Shown in pieces: positions 45,001 through 56,745 of a stretch of DNA of 64,000 bases (the first letter of the stretch is position 1; every line of letters starts with the position of its first letter). Location of the stretch: positions 84,908,694 through 84,972,693 of the forward strand of contig CM055092.1 in NCBI GenBank assembly GCA_029204225.1. Reading direction: 5' to 3'. The stretch is from Diphasiastrum complanatum (lineage: Eukaryota; Streptophyta; Lycopodiopsida; Lycopodiales; Lycopodiaceae). The notes beneath the pieces are model-generated. The model made no database searches. It saw only the letters and a program-made list of their open reading frames with translations, and was not told the DNA's origin. The position numbers were made by a program, and so were the translations under genes.

Positions 45001-46008
45001 TATCTAAAGTTTGTTGATAGCAATATTGTCATTCTTCTAATTTATGTTGATGACATTATTCTTTGTGGAAGTTGTATCAAGCTAGTTGATGAAACCAAGC
45101 TAGCACTTGGATGTGAGTTTAAAATGCAAGATCTAGGAGAGATACATTACATCCTAGGCCTAGAAATTGATTTTTATGAAAATCATGTCTCTATATGCCA
45201 ATCTAGATATGCTCACTCTATGTTGGAAAAATTCCATATGGAAAATTCTAAGAGCATAGATACTCCAATGGAGCAAATTGTAAAAGATCCTAATAAAGGT
45301 GATGAAAGATCCTTTGAGGACATCACACTTTTTAGGAGTCTTGTAGGCTCCTTGATTTGGCTTACCATTACTAGGCCCGATCTTGGTTTTTGTGTGCACA
45401 AATTGAGTCAATTTATGCAAGAACCTAAGATCCATCATTGGAAGATGGCCAAGAGGATTTTAAGATATGTATCTTCATCTTGTGATTATGGTCTACTCTA
45501 TAAAAGTGAAGATCTATCCATTATTGGCTACTCGGATTCGGACTTTGCAAGTGACAAGATGGATCGAAAGTCTATTAGTGCATACACTATCTTTCTTGGA
45601 GGCAATCTAATATCTTGGCTTTCCAAAAAGCAAGATACTATATCTCTCTCTTCATGTGAGGCCGAGTACAAAGCACTCACTACAACTACCAAAGAAGTGC
45701 TTTGGATCAAGAGGTTATTAATGGAACTAAAGTGCATCAAGGAGGATGATCTACCAATGATCAAGTGTGATAACATCTCGGCCCAAGCTCTTGCCAATAA
45801 TCTCATATTTCATGCAAGAAGCAAGCACATAGAAGTGGCACACCATTTTGTGAGAGAAAAGCTTATTGGAGGAGAAATCTATTTGGAGCATGTCAACTCG
45901 TCCTCTTGTATTGCCGATCTACTCACCAAGCCTTTGAGCAAAAGTGCTTTCATCAAGCATAGATCTAATCTTGGAGTTATATCAAGATCAATGCTCAAAT
46001 CTTCATAG
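42049..46008 (+). pseudogene. Copia U gag-pol polyprotein, four lesions
   Basis: It starts MGSSLLEPSERLTTSNYSIW (the equivalent upstream Met of V is Ile here). Gag ends in a knuckle CF*CGKKGHYATNC where the Tyr codon is TAA (42824). Protease YIDSGASSHT. Integrase HRRLGHPNYKSM, LIHSDVHFSS, RSDGGGEY and GVAERKNRS, with all three acidic residues. RT KARLCAKGFAQ, DVSNAFLNGYLEEE, YVDDIIL. RNase H YSDSDFASDKMDRKS, LSSCEAEYKAL, ARSKHIEVAHHF, then TAG. Lesions relative to V: TAA at 42198-42200, TAA in the knuckle, a ~20-bp deletion near 43108, and TGA at 44884-44886 in RT (Cys codon in V). Confidence 0.95.
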
Positions 46009-46011
46009 ATA

Positions 46012-46026
46012 ATTTTTTAGGAGGAG
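46012..46026 (+). promoter_or_regulatory. polypurine tract of Copia U
   Basis: TTTTTTAGGAGGAG, ending at the TG of the 3' LTR. Identical in V at 63393-63407. Confidence 0.9.
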
Positions 46027-46756
46027 TGTGAAGAATTGAAAAAGACTATCTATGTTAGATATAGGGGTCTTATGTTTTTTACATCAAGCATCTAGGTGTA
46101 GGATGTTGATAGGAATAAATTTGGCATAGATGGCAAATTATGCATTGTAATGCCACTATTGAGCCAAAATAGAGTAAGAGGCTAAACACTTGCTAATTAG
46201 AGTGTAGACAAGTGTAAAGTTTTTGTTTGATGAATTCCAAGAGGTCCAATAGGATATAGAGGTGGAACCTTGTGAGGTCCAATAGGAAATTGAGGTGTGC
46301 TTGAATATAGTCCAATAGAATTAAGAGGTGCATAGATCAATGATCCAATAGGATCAAGAGGTGACAAAATGTGGTCCAATCATAGTTAAGCATAGTGGTA
46401 GCTCGTGGACCTACTAGTATCATTGTACTCCTCATTTTGAAGTTAATTGATTTGGTGATTTCATGGATTTTTTGAGTTATTGGATTTCTAGCTTTCTCTC
46501 TCTACCCGAGAGCTCTTGATGCATTTTCTCTCTCTACCCGAGGAGAGCAGCTTGTTTTTACTTAGATTATTTTTTGAATACTTTCCACACGTGTGAGTGA
46601 GAGTTGGAAGTGATTGAATGCATGTAGTAGTGTGTTTTTGCCATAGGATTCAAGATTGATCTTGAATCTCAATCTAGTCTTGATCTTGGTGCATCTACAC
46701 ACCTTAGGAGATCACAAGTACATGTAGTGGATAGTCCACACGTGTGAAATTCACCA
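46027..46756 (+). repeat. 3' LTR of Copia U
   Basis: 730 bp. It differs from the 5' LTR by a 10-bp deletion and about ten substitutions. CCAAT boxes at 46246, 46279, 46312, 46345 and 46376 keep the same spacing. Confidence 0.97.
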
Positions 46757-49478
46757 CTTAATGGACTAAGAGATGAGTATGACAATATTGTGCAGACTGA
46801 TGTTGTTAGGGAGGAGCTACCATCTTTGGAGACTCTTCAAGGAGTTCTCATTGCTGAAGAAAGCAGGCAAGAGAACAAGATACTGACGATCAATAGACTT
46901 TCATTGAAGGATGGTGGTGATGATAAAGCACTCTTCACCAAGGACAAGTCAAGAGACAAGGGCAAAGGACAACAACACCTCCAAAAGGACAAGGACAAGA
47001 CCAAAGAAGTTGGTGAGGATCAATCTTCACAAGCTACAACATCCAGTGGCAAGAAGAAGTTGTCAAAGATCAAATGTGTCTTTTGTGGCAAGAAGGTCTA
47101 CTATGCATCAAACTGTTTCAAAAAAAAGAACCAGTCCAAGCAAGCTAACCTTACTAATGAGGAAAAGTGTGAGGTTAATGAGAGTGAAAGGGAAGATTAT
47201 TTAATGATGTCTAGTTTTTCAATTTTTTCTTTCAAGAATGAAGAAGTATGGTGGATAGATAGTGGGGCTAGTTCCCATATGTCTAGTTCTAAAAATTCTT
47301 TCACAAGTCTCATGCCATATGTAGGTACAAAAAGAGCAATCTATACTGCTAATGATGTAGAGTGTAGAATTGAAGGAATAGGTAGTATTCCAATGAATGC
47401 ATCATCATGAAAGACTTTTTGTTTGCATGATGTAATTTATGTGCATATACTAACCAACAACCTCATTAGTGTTGGTCAATTGTTTGATAGTGGTTTAGAT
47501 GTCAAATTTCAAGTTGACAAGTGTGTAATCTTGAGGGAGAATGAAGTGATAGCTAGAGATCTGGAAAGTTGTACAAGCTAGATTCTAGAGAGAGTGGTAA
47601 CATTTCTAATGTTGCTTATGAGACCAAGGTCCATCAAGAGGATCTATGGCATAAGAGATTGGGCCATCCCAATTTCAAAGCCATGCAATCTTTGGTCAAG
47701 GAAGGAAAAGTTGTTGGATTACCAAAGACATTGACAAAGGAGCTTCAACCTTGTGACGCTTGTGTTTTGGCAAAATCACATAGAAGACATTTTCCAAGAT
47801 CCAGCATCAAGACTCAACATCCATTTGAGCTCATGCATTCTAATGTTCATTTCTCTTCTTCCAAGAGAAAGGAGGTGTTTTGTGTCCTTCATAGATAATT
47901 ACACAAGATATTCTTGGATTTACATCCTATATTCTAAAGCCATGCTTTATGATGTCTTCCTTACTTTCAAAGATTATGTAGAAAAGCAGTTTTCTTTCAA
48001 GTTAAAAGCTTTGAGAAGTGATAGTGGAGGTGAATATACCTCTAATAAGTATAAAGACTATTGTGAGCAAGAGGGAATACAGGGAGAATTTTCTTGTTCT
48101 TATACTTCTCAGCAAAATGGAGTTGTTGAAAGGAAAAATTGAACACTGTGTGAATGTGCAAAAGCCATTAGGCTAGAAGCATCTCTACCTAAAGAGTTTT
48201 GGGGAGAAGCAATTGCATGTGCAAATTATCTTTGTAATAGGCTTCATAATCTTGCTATAGAAGGAAGAACACCATTTGAGATGTTGTACAAGAAAAAGCC
48301 TAAGGTAGATCATCTTAGGTTCTTTGGTTGGTTATGCTATGGAGACTAAAAAAAATGATGATCCCCTTGCTATTAAAGGTATTTTTGTTGGATATGCATC
48401 TTCTAAGAAAGCATATAAAGTTTATGTTCCCACTACTAACAAGAATGTTGTAAGTAGAGATGTGATCTTTCATGAAGATCGGAAGTTTAACTTGGATGAG
48501 GCAAAGATCAAGGAATCTCATGCAGGATCTACAATTGTCAATCTTGATGTTGTTCAAGATGTGTTGGGACCGAGGCTTGAGGAGGAGCAACTTCAAGCAC
48601 ATGCACCTAGAAGATCCACAAGAGAAAAATCCAAGAAAAGAAGGCTCACATATGATGAGGGAGGAAAGCAAGTGGAAGGTGAGACTTCCTATCATGCATT
48701 CTTCATATCAGATGAAGAGCCAAGAGATGTCCAGGAATCACTTCAATCCAAGAAGTGGGTTAAAGCAATTGGATGCAAATGGATATTCAGAATCAAGTAC
48801 AACAATGATGGATCCATCAACAAATTCAAAGCAAGACTTTGTGCCAAAGGTTATTCTCAGATCAAAGGTCTTGACTATGAAGATACTGTTGCACCAGTTG
48901 CAAAAATGGTAACTATAAGAATTCTCATTCCTCTTGCATGTTATCACAATTGGAGGATGCTTCAACTTGATGTATCTAATGCTTTCCTCAATGGTTACCT
49001 TGAGGAGGATATCTACATGAAGCAACCACCTGGATTTGTGAAAGAAGGTGAAGAAGCAAAATTTTGTCTTTTATTCAAAAGTCTCTATGGACTAAAACAA
49101 GCACCAAGGTCTTGGTATGCAAGCCTCAACTCTTTTCTCATATCACTCGGAATTCATCTTAGTTATTATGACCCATCATTGTACATTAAGTTTATAAATA
49201 ACTTTGTAGTTATTCTTCTAATCTATGTAGATGATATCATTCTTAGTGGAAATGATTTGGAGCTAGTGTAAGAAACAAAATGTGCACTTGGTAGTGAATT
49301 TAAGATGCAAGATCTAGGAGTTCTTCACTACATTTTAGGCCTAGAAATTGACTTTTGGAAAGATCATGCTTTCATTAGTCAATCTAGATATGCTCTTTCC
49401 ATGCTTAAGAAATTTCAAATCGAAAAGTTTAAGAGCATAGATACTCCAATGGATCATACTGTAAAAGAGTTAACAAAT
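46757..49478 (+). pseudogene. Copia T gag to RT, right part
   Basis: It continues gag (LNGLRDEYDNIVQ) to a knuckle CVFCGKKVYYASNC in which the Gly-His pair is Val-Tyr. Protease WIDSGASSHMS. TGA at 47408, frameshifts near 47565, 47885 and 48330, and a stop after VVERKN. Integrase LWHKRLGHPNFK; the first catalytic Asp is Asn (HSNVHFSSS, where U and V have HSDVHFSS); RSDSGGEY and VVERKN kept. RT lacks a segment before GCKWIFRIKY, then LDVSNAFLNGYLEED and YVDDIIL; a TAA follows GNDLELV. It ends at KELTNGK, where LTR-type sequence begins; RNase H is gone. Confidence 0.9.
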
Positions 49479-49888
49479 GGTAAAACATATCTTCCTATGT
49501 TAACTTTGGGGGCTAACCTTATTTCTTGTAAATATTTTATTGTATATAGAGGAATGTGAATTGAGCACATATCCTTCTAGAATAGGTTGAGTTTGAGTTA
49601 GGTAGATCTACATTTGAAGTCATGCAAAAAGTTACATGACATGCAATGTCATTCAGAGTGCGTGCATGCAACATGCAAATTAGTTTACACGATCTACACA
49701 TGTCTAGGTAGTTTAGGGAGCTGACATGCAATCCATGCAATATCCATGCATGCAGTTTTACATGTGGATCTATGATAGTTAAGTTAACTAAAAGATGTGG
49801 ACATTCCATGCAAATCCACTGTAGGAACTCAATTCTCATTGATGTAGGAAATTTTTGGCTTGTTTTGCCATATTGTGAATATTGAGCA
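49477..49888 (+). repeat. truncated 3' LTR of Copia T
   Basis: About 410 bp matching 38678-39095, preceded directly by RT coding sequence and ending mid-LTR after TGAATATTGAG. Both ends are deletion or insertion breakpoints. Confidence 0.8.
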
Positions 49889-50263
49889 ATTGATTTATCC
49901 TGAAGGTCAAGTTCGTAAGCTCAAGAACAATTTTTTCTTATAATCTGAAATGTTCCACAATATCTGGTAGACAACTTATAATGCTTACGTGTGTGTCGGA
50001 AATGGGATAGATAAAGTAGCAGAAACTTTCTACTTTCAGTGCATGACTACGCCTATCAAAAATTGAACAAAGCAATAGTGATGGGAAGCAAAAAAATGAC
50101 ACTGTAATTTTACTCATAATTCCTGAGTGATGGAACGTGTAGTTCCAGTAAAATTCTGGTGACAAACTGATGGGAGTCTCTCAAACGATTCGTGAAACTA
50201 TTTTTTTTGTTCACAAATAATTCTGTTCGAAAAGAATTCGCAAAATTGAACGAGTTCTTATAT

Positions 50264-51073
50264 TGATTTTTGTTGAAAGCAAAGTGATCGCGAAGCAAAG
50301 CAAAAAACAGTCGCAAACAAAATCAGTTCGTGTGGAATTCAGATATGATTGCTGGTCACTGCCGACTATATCATTCCTAAAATCCTTTAGAATGTAGACA
50401 GACACTACTGATCTATGTTATAGATTAATACAACATTCAACAAGATTGAACCAGTGTGCGGAATTGAGTAAACAAATAAATGAGATAGACGAACAATAGC
50501 AAATGAGATCATACAATCATTCAAAATAATATGTGCATAACAGCTACAATATTATCTATTAATCCTCTTGATTTCAAGCATTGTGTGACAGATCCACACA
50601 GTGCATTGGCGTGAGAGAAATACAATTCTCCCACGAATAGCATCTCGCTTACTAGCAGACTTCTCAAATCTGCTGATCCTCTTACAAAATTATCTCACTC
50701 ACAGGCGAATATATATTTTCGTCTTTCTGTTTTATGCATCAAGTAGAATGTATACTGTTAGCGAACTTTTTCGTGTCGCGTCAGTAACTTCCCTAATCAG
50801 ATAGATTAAACATCTATAACTAATCATGGATTACAAGAGTGGCGGATTAATCACGTTCTAAAGCACTTCTGCTTATGTCACGATATCAGACTAAATATTT
50901 GTACCTTACGGTACTTGGTTGATCTTCTTGGTCCTTTGTGGAGCACAAATGATTTTGTGTCACGAACAATTTCGTATCGTGTGTCGCAAAATTGTTCGCA
51001 AACATTTTTGCTTCGTGTGTCTTTTCTGTCAAATTTAGGATTGAATGCTAGCAAAGCTTTGGCAATTGAAACG
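50264..51073 (-). repeat. LTR of Copia P
   Basis: The minus strand begins CGTTTCAATTGCC (expected TG changed to CG) and ends AAAAATCA. It aligns with the LTRs of H and Q, sharing the landmark CCAAAGCTTTGCTAGC near the start. Confidence 0.75.
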
Positions 51074-53883
51074 TTTTGTTTCTTCAGCTCCCTCTCAAAG
51101 CATGATAGCTTGATGACTCCAAGACTGCTCCTCTGTTTCTCGAACAGACCTTTGTTTAAGGCCTTTGTGAAAATGTCAGCAACCATCTCCTTTGTTCCAA
51201 TGAAAGTAGTCTACAGCATCTTCTTCCCAAATCCTTTATCAAATGGTACTTGATTGCATGTGTTTAGTTCTTGAGTGATCCTTTATCAGATGTATTGCAG
51301 ACGTATTGTCCATCTGCAAAATCAGAGGTTCATTTCTCATTTCACCTAGTTCATCAGGGAACTGCTGGAGCCAAATGATTTCATTGGCCATCTTAGTGGC
51401 TGCAATGTACTCTGCTTTGCAGTATGAGTGAGACACAATGGTCTGACCCAAAGAATTGCTGCTCCTGCCACGATGTTGCATCCTTCTAAGACACTTTTGC
51501 AGTCATCTTTGAGAGATGCCCAGCTAGCATCACTGTAGAAAAGCATCTGGAACCCTACATCACGAGAATAACACAATCTAAGATCCTTCATTAATTGAAG
51601 ATATTGCAAAATTCATTTCGCAATATTCCAATGAGTTGAGCTTGGATTCATATTTAATTGGCTCATCCTAAACACGGCATAAGCAATGTCAAGACGTGTG
51701 TTATCTACAAGGTACATCAATGATCCGATCAGCTTTCTGTATGGTGTATGCTGCATCAATTCTCTTTCTTCTTCAATCTTCGGACAATCCTCACTCATTA
51801 GGACTGTTCTTGCAAACATTGGAGTGTTTGATTCTTTGCAATTCATCATCCCAAAATCTTCTAAGATTTTCAGGGTATATCTGGACTGATGAAGGTACAA
51901 TTTACCTCTCTCATAGTCCATGTCAATCTATAAGCCAAGATAACATCTAGCTTCTCCCAGGTCTGGAATTTTGAAATGTTTCGAAATATCATACTTCACC
52001 TTAGCAATAAGCTCCTCATTCTTGTAGAGTATCAGAGTGTCGTCCACATATACAGCTACAATGATGATCTTTCCATCTGTAATTCTTACATAAACATTGG
52101 AATCAGCTATTAGTGGCTTGAATCCTAAGGAATTTGGGGCTTGATCTTTCTTCTTATACCATTGTCGCGCTGATTGTTTCAGACCGTAGATACTCTCGTG
52201 CATTCTGCATGCATAAGTAGGAAGTGAGTTTGAAATGTAGCCTGGGGACTGATGCATGTAGACTTCTTCATCTAGCTCACTGTGCAAAAATGTTGTCTTC
52301 TCGTCCACGATGTGAATCCTGAGGTCATAAGCAGCTGCATATGCAAACAGTAGACGTAGACGAATGTTTCATGATAGGAGAGAAGGTCTCAGCATATTTA
52401 GTACTGTATTTCTGAGAAAACCCCTTTGCTACAAGTCTGGCTTTATACTTTGAGATATTCCATCCGGTCCATACCTTCAGCTTGTACACCCACTTGCATT
52501 TTACAATCTTTCGCTTACCTGGTAATGGTTGCAACATCCATACCTCATTCTTCCTCATGGATTCCATCTTCTCATTCATGGCTTGGATCCATTTGTCCTT
52601 CTCTGGACATTCAATTGCTTCCTCGAATGTATGTAGTTCTCCATTGAATCCACAAAACTCTTCTGACATAGAAACTGCGTTGCTTGGCACAAATCTTGCT
52701 GGCGCTCTTCGTTCTCTTGTCGATCTTCTAGGAGACCCTTCTGGTTCTGCAATGCTCTTGCCTTTATCTGATCTGCTAGCTCTGGAACTATTTTGGTTTA
52801 CAGGTGTTGTAGAAGTAGGCTAGCTTGCGAATCTTTCTTCATCTGATTCATCACTCGAATGAGGTGCGACTCGAACATCTTCACCTGAGTGTTCGTCCTC
52901 TGCTCCCTCTGTCACAGTTGGTAGATCATAGTATTGTCTTCCAAGGACTTCATAACTGACAGGATCATCATTGGCCATTGTTATGCTCTCATCAAATTTG
53001 ACGTCTCTAACTATCTTCACTATGTTTGTCTCTGGCATATAGACTCTATAGTATGACGAATGATTGTCATATCCTACAAGATATCCTTGTTCTGCTTTCT
53101 CATCAAGCTTCTTTCGAAGCTTGTCAGAAACATGTGCATATGTTGCACAACCAAAGATTCGAATATAAGTCAGATTGGATTTTCTACCCCACCATAAATC
53201 GTGCGGTATTGTGTGAGAAATACCAGATTTTCCTGTCCTGTTCTGAATGTAAGTAGATGTAGCTACTGCTTCAGTCCACAACACTCTTGGAGCTTTCGAA
53301 TAGGCCATCATGCATCTAGCAGTCCTGTTCTCTCTTTCTGCAACATCGTTGTGTTGTGGTGTGTAAGATGCAGTTCTTCTGTGAATGATCTCACGATCAT
53401 TGCAGAAATCAATAAATCGGTTTGAGATGTATTCTCCACCTCGATCTGTTCTGATATGTTTCACTTTATTTCCAGTGCATCTTACTGCCCAATTCACATA
53501 CTCTGTAAACTTGTCAAATGCTTCTGATTTATTGTGAATGAAGTAGACTCTGATAAACTTACTGTAATCATCAATAAAGGTAATATAATATTTCAAGCCT
53601 CCTACTGACAGATGTCAGAATGTACTAGCTCCAGAATCTTGGTCATTCTGTAGGAGTCCTTGACAAAAGGAGTATGTGACATCTTACCCTTCAAACATGC
53701 ATCACAAGTCATCGAACTGGTTGTATTCAAGATGTTCACCCCTATGATTGCTCCATGATGGCTTGCTTGATATAGTGTCATTGAATTCATATGGCATATT
53801 CTCATGTGCCATAGAGTATCTGGCAAATCATCATGAGTCTGATGCACTTGATCCGCAGGTAGGCGTACTTTTTGAAGACACAA
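51074..53883 (-). pseudogene. Copia P integrase, RT and RNase H
   Basis: From the right: KVRLPADQVHQTH, then LWHMRICHMNSMTLYQ, TCDACLKGK and HSDIC, where a short deletion shifts the frame. KYYITFIDDYSKF, HIRTDRGGEYISN and NDVAERENRT follow, with all three catalytic acids present. RT: KYKARLVAKGFSQKY, a frameshift near 52350, FLHSELDEEVYMHQ and VYVDDTLIL. RNase H: YSDASWASLKDDCKSV, HSYCKAEYIAATK, MDNTSAIHL and MVADIFTKAL. The frame runs on through the purine-rich ERELKKQN into the LTR, stopping at 50878. Multiple frameshifts and stops. Confidence 0.9.
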
Positions 53884-53885
53884 AA

Positions 53886-54831
53886 TGTTTCTATTACCAA
53901 AGCTTTGCTAGCTTTCAGCCCTCTGCCTGACAAAAAAAAAAAGTTTGCAAACACGAAAGTCAAAGGATACGAAGAACACAAAGCAAAAATGTTCGCGAAC
54001 ACCCACGAGAAGACACAAGCACGAAAGATTGGTGAAAGAGAATCTTTCGCAACACAGTAGGAGAAAGTCAGACAACGAGAAGGTCAAACGACTCAAAAAT
54101 TGTGGCAACACTCTTCTCTGCCCTCACGCTCCAAGAAGGACCAGCAAGATCATGCAAGTACCCAGAAGTACACATATCTAATCTGATAGCATGACGTTAG
54201 CAAATACACTTTAGGTCGTGGCTAATCTGCCACTCTTGTAATTTTGTGATTAGTTGTAGATGTTTAGTTGCTCTAATCTAGAAAGTTACAAGAGACGACT
54301 ATATTCTTACTGGATGATACTTGATCAAAATCAATATAGAGACGTACATGAAGTAATTTGAAGCTAGTAAGCAAGAAGATGAAAATACAAAATACATGCC
54401 TGCCTACATGCAAGACAATTTTGTCTAGGATCTGAAGATCCAACAGTCCGCTAGTAAGCGAGACAATCACTTGTGAGAGAACTGTATTTCTCTCACGCCA
54501 ATGCACTACGTGGATCTACATGCAGTGCTTGAAGAATCAGAGAAAGATCAATAGATGATTTTCTTGTCTTGTTTGATCTTGAATGTGAATTAGTTTGCTG
54601 TTATTCATGTGTCTGATTTCCCTTGTTCATTTAATTCTGCACCTTGGTTTGAATTTCGTTAAATGCTACATTAATTTGTTTTTCGTAGTATAGTAGTGTC
54701 TGTCTACATTCTGGAGGACTGTAGGAATGATGCAGCTGGCAGTGACCAGCAGTCATATCTGAACTCCATCTGAATTGTTTCCTTTCACGATTCTTTCGTG
54801 ACTGCGATGACTGTTCTCACAGGTGTCATCA
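53886..54831 (+). repeat. 5' LTR of Copia Q
   Basis: 946 bp, TGTTTCTATTACC to AGGTGTCATCA, followed by the PBS. Confidence 0.85.
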
Positions 54832-54832
54832 A

Positions 54833-54844
54833 TGGTATCAGATC
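54833..54844 (+). promoter_or_regulatory. primer binding site of Copia Q
   Basis: TGGTATCAGATCC immediately after the LTR; initiator-Met type. Confidence 0.88.
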
Positions 54845-54943
54845 CTACCTGTGTCATAATCTGACATAGCCAAAGGCTATCAGATCTAGAAGGCCAAGCA
54901 TTCAAACGATCAACCATCAACAAGCGAACAGACATCAGAAGCA

Positions 54944-56351
54944 ATGGCTTCAATCAGCAGCATATAGAGTAAGATCTGTACAATTCTTGATTCTTCAGGA
55001 TCTAACTTTCTAGCCTAGAAAGTTAAGACATCATTGATACTCAAGGGCGAAGGCTTATTCCCTTGGGTGGATGGCACAGAAGAGATGCCCACAACATCAA
55101 ACAAAGAGCTACGTGAGTGGAGGGAGAAAAATGACAAGGTAGTAGCCTTGCTATCTTCATCCATCGAAGATAGTCTCACACTTGACCTGGCTACACTCTC
55201 CAAAGCTAAGGAGATGTGGGATGCACTGCTCACAAGATTTCAAATGAAATCAAGAAGTCAAATAATGATGCTAGAAAATCAGCTGATGAATCTACAGTGG
55301 GATGGAAAAGACCTCACTTCTTTTGTGAGGAAGATGAAGGATCTCTTTCTATCACTACACAACTCTGGAGCAGAGAACGCAATGTCAGCTGAGAAGCAGC
55401 TCACTTACCTGCTAAAAGCCTTACCCAGATATTTTCAGACAACCGGAACCCTGCTCGCAAAAGATCCCACCATGACCCTCAAAAAGACAATTGTCGAGAT
55501 TCGAGCAGAAGTCGAGGCGAGAGAACACATTGATCACAAGAATGGTTCTGACCAGGCCCTCTACGACAACAAATAAAATCCAAGAAATAATTCAAGCCTA
55601 AGAGGGAGTCGAATCAAAGGCAGGATCGTGATCAACAAGCAGAGGGGACAACCAAAGGCAACTAGAAGAGCAAGGGAGGTCGAAACAACAAGGTGGAGAA
55701 AAGAAGACTTGCGTGAGATGCAGACGAGATGGGCACACAGTTGATACGTGTTGGCTCAATCCAAAGATCGAGTGTATTCATTGTCACAAAAAAGGTCACG
55801 CAGCCATAGACTGTCGCCTGAACCCAAGGAACAAATCTGCACAAAGCAGACAGGAGAACGACAACAGTTCATTCTATGTCGAGGAGCCTGAGAGCTCGAA
55901 AATGGACAAAGAAAGATCGAACAGAAATTGTTCGACTGCCTCCATCTGTGAAGACGTGTGTGCAACGTCTACATTTGACACACATAAGGTGATCCTAGAT
56001 TCAGGAGCCACCTCACACTTTGTGACATCAAGACGAATAATGTCTGATTTCAGAAGTGCTGATCCCTCAAGATTTATAGTTCTTGGAGATGGATCCAAAC
56101 ATCAAGTGAACGGTATTGGTTCACTATGGCTCAACACCAATGGCAGAGACAGACGACTCGAAGGCGTTCTATTCGTGCCTACACTGCAACAAGACTTGCT
56201 TTCTGTAGCGAGAATAGCTGTTGTAGGGATGCGTGTGATGTTTTTAGACGAAGCATGCAGCGTGATTGACGCCAGTACCAGTACCCTGGTTACTCAAGGC
56301 AGAAGAAAAGGTAATCTATATTACCTGAAGGTACGTCTGTCTGCAGATTAG
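54944..56351 (+). pseudogene. Copia Q gag and protease
   Basis: The frame starts MASISSI, followed by TAG (54965) and a second TAG (55016) where related gags have Trp (NFLA*KVKTSL). It continues KGEGLFPWVDGTEEMP, LLTRFQMKSRSQIMMLENQL and ALPRYFQTTGTLL to a stop at 55576, with a frameshift before the knuckles. Two complete CCHC knuckles stand in tandem: CVRCRRDGHTVDTC and CIHCHKKGHAAIDC, unusual beside the single knuckle of the other Copia elements here. Protease VILDSGATSHFV is intact. The frame ends after KVRLSAD at a TAG (56349). Confidence 0.88.
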
Positions 56352-56364
56352 ATGCATCAGACTC

Positions 56365-56745
56365 ATGATGAGTCGCCGCACTCTGTGGCACAGGAGACTA
56401 TGCCACATAAACTCAATGGCACTTTATCAAGCAAGCGATCATGGAGCGATAACAGAGGTCAACATCTCAAATACAACCAGTTCGACCACCTGTGATGCAT
56501 GTCTAAAGGCTAAGATGTCACGCACTCGATTTGTCAAAGACTCCTACAAAACGACCAAGATTCTAGAGTTAGTGCATTCTGACATCTGTGGACCTTTCAA
56601 TGTGATCTCAATAGGAGGTTCAAAGTATTATATAACCTTCATTGATGATTATAGTAAATTTGTCAGAGTGTACTTCATTTAGAATAAATCTGAAGCACTT
56701 GACAAATTCACAGAATATGTGAATTGGGCAAAAAGATGCTAAAAA
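56365..56745 (+). pseudogene. Copia Q integrase N-terminal half
   Basis: LWHRRLCHINSMALYQ and TCDACLKAK form the HHCC domain, followed by LVHSDICGPFNVISIGG and KYYITFIDDYSKFVRVYF with the first catalytic Asp. A TAG near 56681 precedes NKSEALDKFTEYVNWA, after which the sequence becomes unrelated. Confidence 0.88.

Larger units (their letters stand above)
40544..46756 (+). mobile_element. Copia U, complete with TSD
   Basis: 6213 bp with perfect target duplication CTTAA (40539-40543 and 46757-46761), near-identical LTRs, an initiator-Met PBS (41281) and a PPT (AGGAGGAG before 46027). Coding region 42049-46008 is complete in domain order but has four lesions. Near-identical to Copia V, so the family was active recently. 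Confidence 0.97.
38678..49888 (+). mobile_element. Copia T, interrupted by Copia U
   Basis: A plus-strand Copia element: 5' LTR (to 39346), PBS, gag, insertion of U (40544-46756, TSD CTTAA), then the rest of gag, protease, integrase and RT to about 49478, where it jumps into LTR sequence. RNase H and the start of the 3' LTR are deleted, and the 3' LTR stops at 49888. Frames are broken at many points. T and U are related, so U inserted into a relative. Confidence 0.88.
50251..53883 (-). mobile_element. Copia P, 5'-truncated
   Basis: A minus-strand Copia element of the H/Q family: integrase from about 53883, RT, RNase H, and an LTR at 50264-51073. No gag or protease. The left side of the LTR is followed on the minus strand by ATATAAGAACTCG, similar to the PBS-like sequence beyond the Copia H LTR. 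The 5' break abuts the start of the Copia Q LTR. Confidence 0.87.
53886..56745 (+). mobile_element. Copia Q, 3'-truncated
   Basis: A plus-strand element: LTR, PBS, gag, two zinc knuckles, protease, and the first half of integrase, breaking off after TEYVNWA near 56740. Same family as H and P. It lies head-to-head with P; where they overlap in integrase the sequences differ, so they are separate copies. Confidence 0.88.
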
